The notes beneath the pieces were generated by a model that was not told the origin of the DNA, ran no database searches, and saw nothing but the letters and a program-made list of their open reading frames with translations. From contig JARUPZ010000003.1 in the NCBI GenBank assembly GCA_031213475.1, positions 7,556,740 through 7,620,739 of the forward strand: a stretch of DNA of 64,000 nt, given 5' to 3'. A program made the position numbers and the translations under genes. Source of the DNA: Nereocystis luetkeana (lineage: Eukaryota > Sar > Phaeophyceae > Laminariales > Laminariaceae). Shown piece by piece: positions 62,101 through 64,000 of the stretch. Numbering within the stretch: position 1 is the stretch's first letter; every line of letters begins with the position of its first letter.

Positions 62101-63287
62101 AGCCGTAAGAGGGTTAAGTGAAAAGGAGAAAAACGATATGAACGGCGCAAAAAAAAAACGGCCCAAAACCTGAATTTACACACAAATTCCGAGGCCCTGG
62201 ACATGAAACCCTGAATAGAAACCCGAACAATAATAGCTACCTGGTACAGTATTTAATAATAGCTAGACCTAAAATGAGGCACGCGCCCTGAATGAATGCC
62301 ACAAAATAGACCCCTACAGTGCTATCATAAGCCTGAAAATCAAGTTCCTGAATCATTGCCCTGAATGAACCACAGTCCTCAACCGAAGCCCTACACGAAA
62401 AAAAGAACACAGGGCGCATTCGTAAGGGTATATATGCCCGGTCCTTACTCCGGGTGTTTTGGTGGGCGTACCGAAGTTACCAAGGTGTCGGGTGCCGGTA
62501 CCGAGTTCATACCGAACCTTGATACCGGAGTGTTCGGTAGGGTATATATACCGGTACATACCCGGGGTATTTTGGTGGGCGTACCGAACTTACCGAGGTG
62601 TCGGGTACCGGTACCGAGTTTATGGCGAACCTTAATACGGGAGTGATCGGTAGGGTGGTACTTACTCGGTATACTTTGGTGGGCACCGAGGTGTCGGGTG
62701 CCGGTACCGAGTTCATACCGAACCTTAATACCGGAGTGATCGGTAGGGGTATATATACCGGTACATACCCGGGGTAATTTGGTGGGCGTACCGAACTTGC
62801 CGAGGTGTCGGGTGCCGGTACCGAGTTCATACCGAACCTTAATACCGGAGTGATCGGCAGGGTGTTGAGGCCGTACCGAACCTTTTACCGAAGACCTCGG
62901 GGGGGGGTGCTTACCGAGCGAACACCCCCGGTATGTGCCTCGGTACGTACCCTCTACTGTACCTACCGAACACGCTCTTGCGGAGTACCTCCGCCCCTGT
63001 TGATAGAGCAAACCCTGGACTGCTCACCCTAAGGTGAATCACGTGAAAACGAACCCGCATCCCAGAATGTGATCACATCCCTTGGACCACAGCCCTGTAT
63101 ATATGCACATAACTATACCTTTTTTTTTTCGCAGAGATGGAAGGCGTTTTGATGGCGCAACACGCCCAGCTGGACACCATGGTGGTGAAGCGCATCCAGC
63201 AAGCTTGCGCGAACGAGAACGCCGAACGCGCCATGGACCTTGCATCGCTGCTGAACCTCGAAAAAATCCTTCACCATCGCTATCAAG
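42169..63287 (+). CDS. WDHD1: WDHD1 / Ctf4 / AND-1 homologue (19 exons, 3' end beyond window)
   Basis: Nineteen exons join in frame to about 874 residues. Residues 1-350 form an N-terminal WD40 propeller: GTEEGVKIFTGGAEGMLKVF, SVMWDPKGEFLAAAGFDGTV-KVW, VSAFSPDGRYLATAALDG-RVVLWD. Residues ~356-474 are a Gly/Asp-rich acidic linker. From ~475 the SepB/Ctf4-type second propeller begins (DPFQPSSTPLGDARRYLCWN, GVAVGRGWAAAATDRQILRL, PGPIVTMAGGGDVLAVVFHQ), followed by helices at 770-874 (EEMVNFEKTFPQLEARARQR, LASLLNLEKI). Segment order matches animal WDHD1 (about 1,100 residues). In that family the C-terminal half trimerises and links the CMG helicase (through GINS) to DNA polymerase alpha at the fork and to other clients. 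Any C-terminal HMG box would lie outside the window. Start: the first in-frame ATG after a stop at 42121. Introns are 236-3,220 bp and full of repeats. Confidence 0.95.
43653..44107. mobile_element. MITE-1 copy interrupted by SINE-T2
   Basis: Left end CGGGGGGCCACGG at 43653 and right part TACTAACAATATTTGGTCCT to ATGGTTCCCCG ending at 44107. Removing the SINE leaves a normal-sized MITE-1. Confidence 0.75.
43660..44011 (+). mobile_element. SINE-T2 (tRNA-headed, A-tailed), inserted in a MITE-1
   Basis: Head with A-box-like GGTGGTTCAAGTGG and a near-consensus B box GGGTTCGAGCCCC (43672-43735). The body contains GTTGAGAGCGCCTTGCAGCG, TCTCGCGATAAAAATGAAGG and GACCCCGGATCTGAGTTACG, with a terminal A run at 43991-44011. 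Lies in WDHD1 intron 1. Confidence 0.8.
44460..44660. repeat. C-rich CCCCACCCC/CCCCGACCCC tract before WDHD1 exon 2
   Basis: About 200 bp of C-dominated sequence (runs at 44459-44476 and 44521-44537), ending 15-25 bp before the exon 2 acceptor. It forms the pyrimidine tract. Confidence 0.8.
44675..44922 (+). CDS. WDHD1: WDHD1 exon 2 (residues 44-126)
   Basis: Acceptor AAAACCAG, donor GTGAGA. Encodes VFDTQDLETAVKEMNLDEED, a short acidic insert, then VTAVAVSPGGEEVALGLRNG of the second blade. Confidence 0.93.
44935..44999 (-). mobile_element. SINE-A 3' fragment, C tail toward exon 2
   Basis: Minus strand: CATACGACTACGGCCATGCA, TGAAACCGAGTACC then C tract. The G tract on the plus strand starts about 12 bp after the exon 2 donor. 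Confidence 0.75.
45008..45137 (-). mobile_element. SINE-A 3' fragment
   Basis: Minus strand: GAAAAACCGACGTGCTCCGT, CACACGACTACGGTCATGCA, GAAATCGAGTACC then C tract. A C tract also lies 5' of its truncation point (45126-45139). Confidence 0.8.
45126..45295. repeat. G-rich tract in WDHD1 intron 2
   Basis: About 170 bp with many runs of 3-9 G separated by short A- or C-containing spacers, on the coding strand. It has clear G-quadruplex potential in RNA. Confidence 0.75.
45815..46022. repeat. CAGTATCCGGTAT-type degenerate tandem repeat
   Basis: Repeated CAGTATCCAGTATCC / CCGGTATCCAGTACC units of about 10-15 bp fill part of WDHD1 intron 2. Confidence 0.75.
46142..46196 (+). mobile_element. SINE-A terminal fragment
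   Basis: Only GCGTGCATGATATCGAGTAC followed by C-rich DNA, with a C tract (46145-46159) directly before it. Confidence 0.55.
46276..46390 (+). mobile_element. LINE-C 3' terminal fragment with C tail
   Basis: CGAAAGGGATGCGTGGTCAT, AAGGCAAGCAACC, AAGTACGCCCC then (C5T)-rich DNA. This matches the last ~60 bp of LINE-C at 28.55 kb (minus strand). The C tail lies 40 bp before the exon 3 acceptor. Confidence 0.7.
46430..46566 (+). CDS. WDHD1: WDHD1 exon 3 (residues 126-171)
   Basis: Acceptor CCTCCACAG, donor GTACCA. Encodes AACSEEPGIRIIHRGNTSHT and SVMWDPKGEFLAAA. Confidence 0.93.
46620..47110. repeat. GTGTAACGGCC-type degenerate repeat (intron 3)
   Basis: Dozens of GTTGTAACGGTCGTGTAACG-like units of 10-11 bp fill about 500 bp between exons 3 and 4. 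Confidence 0.8.
47334..47497 (+). CDS. WDHD1: WDHD1 exon 4 (residues 172-226)
   Basis: Acceptor GCGACAG, donor GTAAAG. Encodes FDGTVKVWKVDPALEEMMTD and GFLHLGKMAWHPE. Confidence 0.93.
48104..48168 (+). CDS. WDHD1: WDHD1 exon 5 (residues 227-248)
   Basis: A 65-bp exon, acceptor ACTGGCAG, donor GTAAGT. Encodes GKSLSVTGGRDPLLLARGDW, where animal WDHD1 has its equivalent strand-turn ending in Trp. Confidence 0.85.
48325..48405. repeat. (CTCC)n / CTCTCC tract
   Basis: About 80 bp of CCTCCCTCCCTCTCTCCCTC units in WDHD1 intron 5. Confidence 0.9.
48675..48782 (+). CDS. WDHD1: WDHD1 exon 6 (residues 248-284)
   Basis: Acceptor CTCGTCAG, donor GTGAGA. Encodes SMIVPEDEAQGGHTSEITVS and AFSPDGRYLATAALDG. 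Confidence 0.93.
49019..49103 (+). CDS. WDHD1: WDHD1 exon 7 (residues 284-312), GC donor
   Basis: Acceptor GTCCTGCAG. Encodes RVVLWDMEEKEAVKTFVNTE and NWRHLQ. The exon ends CTTCAG|GCAAGC. This is a GC-AG intron: the phase (0) fits exon 8 and no usable GT donor lies nearby. Confidence 0.88.
49929..50290. repeat. (CTGT)n / (CTGC)n tetranucleotide array
   Basis: About 360 bp of CTGT and CTGC tetramers (pure CTGT at 49929-50030, mostly CTGC with interspersed CTGT after). Lies in intron 7, the GC-AG intron, ending 80 bp before the acceptor. The long frames across it are repeat artefacts. Confidence 0.95.
50370..50498 (+). CDS. WDHD1: WDHD1 exon 8 (residues 313-355)
   Basis: Acceptor TTCCCCCCAG, donor GTGAGA. 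Encodes WVDNSTVAALSTGGSLCTLR, the closing strands of the N-terminal propeller, and a Ser/Ala/Asp-rich start of the linker. Confidence 0.92.
51205..51310 (+). mobile_element. LINE-C 3' terminal fragment with C tail
   Basis: GAAATGCCTCAAGGCAAGCA, ACCATTGAGTACGCCCCC then C-rich DNA. Only about 40 bp of element plus tail. Confidence 0.65.
51443..51553 (+). CDS. WDHD1: WDHD1 exon 9 (residues 356-392)
   Basis: Acceptor TTGTCCCGCAG, donor GTGAAA. Encodes SISKNRGKEGLPQEKD, eight Gly, then ERAMRLFDQEAVE. Part of the disordered linker. Confidence 0.85.
51960..52100. repeat. C tract and C/T-rich stretch in WDHD1 intron 9
   Basis: About 26 C at 51961-51986, followed by CCCCTCTCCC-like sequence and two T runs up to the exon 10 acceptor. 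Confidence 0.85.
52143..52388 (+). CDS. WDHD1: WDHD1 exon 10 (residues 393-474)
   Basis: Acceptor CACGGCGCAG, donor GTGTGT. Encodes an acidic Asp/Gly/Ala-rich linker (PIDDDDVDDVAAAAV ... GDGTEDILGMIPTTPVIGAP). Confidence 0.85.
52531..52645 (+). mobile_element. SINE-A 3' fragment
   Basis: CCCGGCGTTGTAGGGACGCG, GTCATACGACTACGGCCATG, ATCGAGTACATCTCTCCTAT, CGATGTACC then C run. Lies in intron 10, tail toward exon 11. Confidence 0.85.
52921..53031 (+). CDS. WDHD1: WDHD1 exon 11 (residues 475-511)
   Basis: Acceptor CAGTTTCAG after a C-rich tract, donor GTCGGT. Encodes VETTPMQDPFQPSSTPLGDA and RYLCWNRVGTILSVDE, the start of the SepB-type domain. Confidence 0.93.
53507..53612 (+). CDS. WDHD1: WDHD1 exon 12 (residues 512-546)
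   Basis: Acceptor GTGTGTGCAG, donor GTGAGG. Encodes NTHNDVEIEFADKSAGRNQR and WNFVMGSLSST. A nearby second GT (53619) would break phase with exon 13. Confidence 0.92.
53640..54190. repeat. GATAT microsatellite and a 162-bp tandem duplication
   Basis: TGATATGATA pentamers (53635-53660), then a ~162-bp unit starting TATAATATGTATTATATGAT at 53719 and again at 53881, nearly identical to about 54040. Further GGTATGGTAT repeats follow. Confidence 0.85.
54260..54345. repeat. Dispersed repeat S (copy 2)
   Basis: Same ATCCTCCGGCGGATTGGTAA and CTCACCACACTTCCACGTTC blocks as at 14466-14545. Located in WDHD1 intron 12. Confidence 0.6.
54909..55035 (+). CDS. WDHD1: WDHD1 exon 13 (residues 547-589)
   Basis: Acceptor TTTGCTCAG, donor GTGAGT. 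Encodes AVFASVAQGEEDDGGGPAEP and SVLYYKTLGRRSTGQ. Confidence 0.92.
55130..55250. repeat. (GGTGTT)n tract
   Basis: GTTGGTGTTGGTGTCGGTGT-like hexamers in WDHD1 intron 13. Confidence 0.85.
55480..55577. repeat. (GAT)n array ending at a 3' splice site
   Basis: About 30 GAT/GAC triplets run directly into GATGATGATGACAG, the exon 14 acceptor, leaving no pyrimidine tract for about 95 bp. Confidence 0.9.
55578..55695 (+). CDS. WDHD1: WDHD1 exon 14 (residues 589-628)
   Basis: Acceptor GATGACAG, donor GTAGGT. Encodes WTRMMPKGENVQGVAVGRGW and AAAATDRQILRLFTSSGLQ, one of the most conserved blocks of the family. Confidence 0.95.
55780..55980. repeat. (GTGTTG)n / GTTGTGTGTT tract
   Basis: About 200 bp of GTTGGTGTTGTTGG and TGTGTTGTGTGTTGG units in WDHD1 intron 14. 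Confidence 0.85.
56456..56533 (+). CDS. WDHD1: WDHD1 exon 15 (residues 629-654)
   Basis: Acceptor GTTGTCGCAG, donor GTGAGG. Encodes GETVMLPGPIVTMAGGGDVL and AVVFHQ. Confidence 0.94.
56540..57130. repeat. (GTTGGT)n-type array, about 0.6 kb
   Basis: GTGTTGGTGATGTTGGTGTT and derivatives dominate the first half of WDHD1 intron 15. Long frames on either strand are repeat artefacts. Confidence 0.9.
57305..57570. repeat. TTCCACGTTCCATAT-type repeat
   Basis: About 20 units of CACGTTCCATATTCC (10-16 bp) up to the exon 16 acceptor. The repeat supplies the pyrimidine-rich region. Confidence 0.9.
57572..57754 (+). CDS. WDHD1: WDHD1 exon 16 (residues 655-715)
   Basis: Acceptor CATGCTCCAG, donor GTGAGG. 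Encodes GEPLGDSQKLGYQVLDVGGK and SELTWLGTSEEGMVVSMDSA. Confidence 0.94.
57978..58530 (+). mobile_element. SINE-A, full-length copy
   Basis: GTATATAGGTTGGGTTGGCG through TAAAACATGCCGCTCATTAC, GGGAATTGATCGTATCACGT, GTCATACGACTACGGCCATG and GAGATCGAGTACATATCTCC to CGAGTACACCCCC. C-rich DNA (57958-57987) also precedes it. Confidence 0.88.
58534..58697 (+). mobile_element. Two SINE-A 3' fragments in a row
   Basis: 58534-58580 (GGCCATACGACTACGGCCAT to ATCGAGCACACACCCC) and 58582-58697 (GGTGAAAACCCGACGTGCTC to ATAATGTGTACC and C run). Confidence 0.8.
58733..58830 (+). mobile_element. LINE-C 3' terminal fragment with C tail
   Basis: CTCGAAAGGGAGGCGTGGCC, AATGGTTCAAATGACTAAGG, CAAGCAAC, then CACGCCTCC and C runs to 58829. 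Sits about 50 bp before the exon 17 acceptor. Confidence 0.7.
58879..59041 (+). CDS. WDHD1: WDHD1 exon 17 (residues 716-769)
   Basis: Acceptor CCGCTTTTAG, donor GTGCGC. Encodes SFGWQWSPLLDTLKVSKNKK and DRFWPVGLVTGKLLAATLKS, ending YPRPVLT, as in the family. Confidence 0.93.
59095..59470. repeat. (GGT)n / (GTT)n array
   Basis: TTGTTGTTGTTGTTGTTGTT and GGTGGTGGTGGTGGTGGTGG runs (59133-59193) with degenerate continuation through WDHD1 intron 17. Confidence 0.9.
59753..59914 (+). CDS. WDHD1: WDHD1 exon 18 (residues 770-823)
   Basis: Acceptor CTTGTCTTGTAG, donor GTACCA. Encodes VPLSALCAKSRDGEEMVNFE and LEARARQRRFNLDNGLTEDD. Confidence 0.93.
60001..60336 (-). mobile_element. SINE-T1, copy 2
   Basis: Minus strand. 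Head 60335-60255 with TGGCTCGGTAGATGG and GGCTTCAAGCCTCACCGGG. Body as in the copy at 8 kb; A tail = T run 60001-60015. An internal C tract is duplicated here (60117-60131 and 60156-60177) together with ACGCCGTGGTCACAAGTGTC. Confidence 0.7.
60340..60870. repeat. TATCATTTAGTATCAT-type degenerate repeat with TACCWGGTA motifs
   Basis: Many TTTAGTATCATACC-like units in WDHD1 intron 18. Includes four exact TACCWGGTA sites between 60709 and 60822. Confidence 0.75.
60872..61212 (+). mobile_element. SINE-T2, copy with diverged head
   Basis: TAGTATAGTGGCCGGTACAC and GAGAGTTCGATTCTAGG form a tRNA-like head; a second TGGTGAGTTCAAATCTCACC follows. The body from AACCAATTGCTGAGAGCGCG through TCTCGCGATAAGCAATGAAG to ACGTGACCCCGG matches 43.8-43.93 kb. 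The A tail is not preserved. Confidence 0.65.
61213..61455. repeat. Dispersed repeat R (copy 2)
   Basis: CCAAAGTTTGGAAATAATTG, ATATGTATCAATGTACGGAG and GAAATTCTCCAGAAGC match 3905-4005. Found directly after the SINE-T2 body. Confidence 0.65.
61674..61779. mobile_element. MITE-1 copy
   Basis: CGGGGGACCATAGTGAATAG and TTACTATGGCCCCCCG arms, TA on both sides. Lies in WDHD1 intron 18. Confidence 0.88.
62013..62117. mobile_element. MITE-2 copy
   Basis: TTAACCCTTCTAGGACTGCA-GTCTCGTTTGGGGACAA on the left and AAAACGAGACTGCAGCCGTA-AGAGGGTTAA on the right. Confidence 0.7.
62445..62905. repeat. Minisatellite, GGTGTCGGGTGCCGGTACCG units
   Basis: Four units start near 62481, 62600, 62689 and 62803 (spacing about 90-120 bp). 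Each has GTGTCGGGTGCCGGTACCGA, GTTCATACCGAACCTTAATA and CGGAGTGATCGGTAGGGT. Dense in GGTACC palindromes. Confidence 0.85.
63135..63287 (+). CDS. WDHD1: WDHD1 exon 19 (residues 824-874), last in window
   Basis: Acceptor TTTTTCGCAG, donor GTGATT. Encodes EGVLMAQHAQLDTMVVKRIQ and ENAERAMDLASLLNLEKILH, helical region after the second propeller. The next exon lies beyond 64,000. Confidence 0.92.
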
Positions 63288-63316
63288 GTGATTTTTTTTT
63301 CGGTTTGCGTGTTTGG

Positions 63317-63321
63317 GGTGG

Positions 63322-63381
<60 letters not shown>

Positions 63382-63997
63382 GGGGAGGGGGGGGGGGGGG
63401 GGGGGGGGGGGGGTGTACTCGGTAGGAGAGGTGTGGGGGGCGGGAGGACGGGGGGAGGTGGGGGTGTACTCGATAGGAGACGTGTACTCGATCTCATGGA
63501 TGGCCGAAGTCGAATGACCGTAGGCCCTCGCAACCCTACAATGCCGGGACGGAGCATGTCGGGTTTTCACCGACCAGCAAATATTGCTTGCACCGAGCGC
63601 GAAGCGCCGTGAGGTGTCCGACGGGTCGCGTGAAGGGTGAGCTGCATCCCACCACGTAAGAACCGCTTGCGAGGCGGACTTGCATATGGATGACAGCTTC
63701 AATGAGTTATGTTATTTTCCGGTGTGTCTACTTCCAGAGACAGCAATGGGAGTACTATGTAGTTGCCTCTCGGGTGCCTTACCTTAAAACACTTACGTGA
63801 TAGGGCAATTCCACTTGTGCGGAATATAGGTTGTTCACCTCGCACAAATGATCTAATTCGACTACCAGCTGTGACCGACCGCGAAAAAAAAAAGAGAGAA
63901 ACGGTACGCTGGTTGTCTAGCTCAAGTAGTAAGCGGCGTGTTTTACAGCGGTGCGGTGTCGTTGCCAGCCCACGCCAACCCAACAATATATAATAAG
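63317..63997 (-). mobile_element. SINE-A, near full-length, with the longest C tail
   Basis: Minus strand from 63997 (TATTGTTGGGTTGGCGTGGG) through GCTAGACAACCAGCGTACCG, AGTCCGCCTCGCAAGCGGTT and CATTCGACTTCGGCCATCCA to ATCGAGTACACG, a second CTCCTATCGAGTACACCCCC and then a C tail. On the plus strand the tail is G from about 63320 to 63412, broken by one CA and a single A. It starts 30 bp after the exon 19 donor. Confidence 0.88.
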
Positions 63998-64000
63998 GGA

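Overview
This window looks like nuclear DNA of an intron-rich, repeat-rich eukaryote. Genes are split into many short coding exons with GT-AG borders and introns of roughly 0.2-3 kb. About 90% of the sequence is transposon debris and simple repeats. The two recognisable genes are typical eukaryotic ones: a RAD6-type ubiquitin-conjugating enzyme and the replisome factor Ctf4/AND-1/WDHD1. The decayed LINE reading frames remind me of non-LTR elements of brown algae (Ectocarpus-like stramenopiles). That assignment rests on memory of the family and is only a moderate-confidence inference. A run of about 100 N near 11.7 kb shows it is draft sequence.

Layout. 1-8.8 kb: no gene; short TIR elements (MITE-1, MITE-2), a 1.2-kb MITE-1 relative, SINE and LINE fragments. 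8.9-11.6 kb (+): the last three coding exons of a RAD6/UBE2A/B-like E2; the 5' exon(s) are not in the window. 12-20 kb: low-complexity DNA, a CCGTCAC minisatellite and retroposon fragments. 20.4-22.3 kb (-): an unrecognised gene supported by two phase-matched exons and one weaker exon. 22.8-33.4 kb: a cluster of minus-strand copies of one LINE (LINE-C), one carrying endonuclease and reverse transcriptase remnants and interrupted by the second 1.2-kb MITE-1 element; two full tandem SINE-A copies lie at 25-26 kb. 34.9-36.3 kb (+): remnant of a second LINE (LINE-D). 36.7-38 kb: remnants of a zinc-finger-like coding repeat. 38-42 kb: MITEs, a long hairpin and many TACCWGGTA motifs. 42.2-63.3 kb (+): nineteen exons of the WDHD1/Ctf4 orthologue, encoding about 874 residues over 21 kb and running off the right edge.

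The two recognised genes both serve genome maintenance (post-replication repair signalling and replisome coupling). Nothing here shows co-regulation.

The most striking signals are in the repeats. (1) A LINE family (LINE-C) and a ~530-bp SINE-like family (SINE-A, about 18 copies or fragments) share a 3' end of the form GAGTAC(A/G)C followed by poly(C), and many copies have a C tract on the other side too. This accounts for much of the poly(C)/poly(G) in the window, including a G run of about 95 nt. (2) The 9-bp palindrome TACCWGGTA occurs about 33 times, against roughly 0.5 expected by chance. (3) In the two genes, the C tract of the nearest retroposon usually faces the exon. (4) A paralogous copy of LINE-C lacking the insertion shows where a 1.2-kb TIR element inserted, at a TA target.
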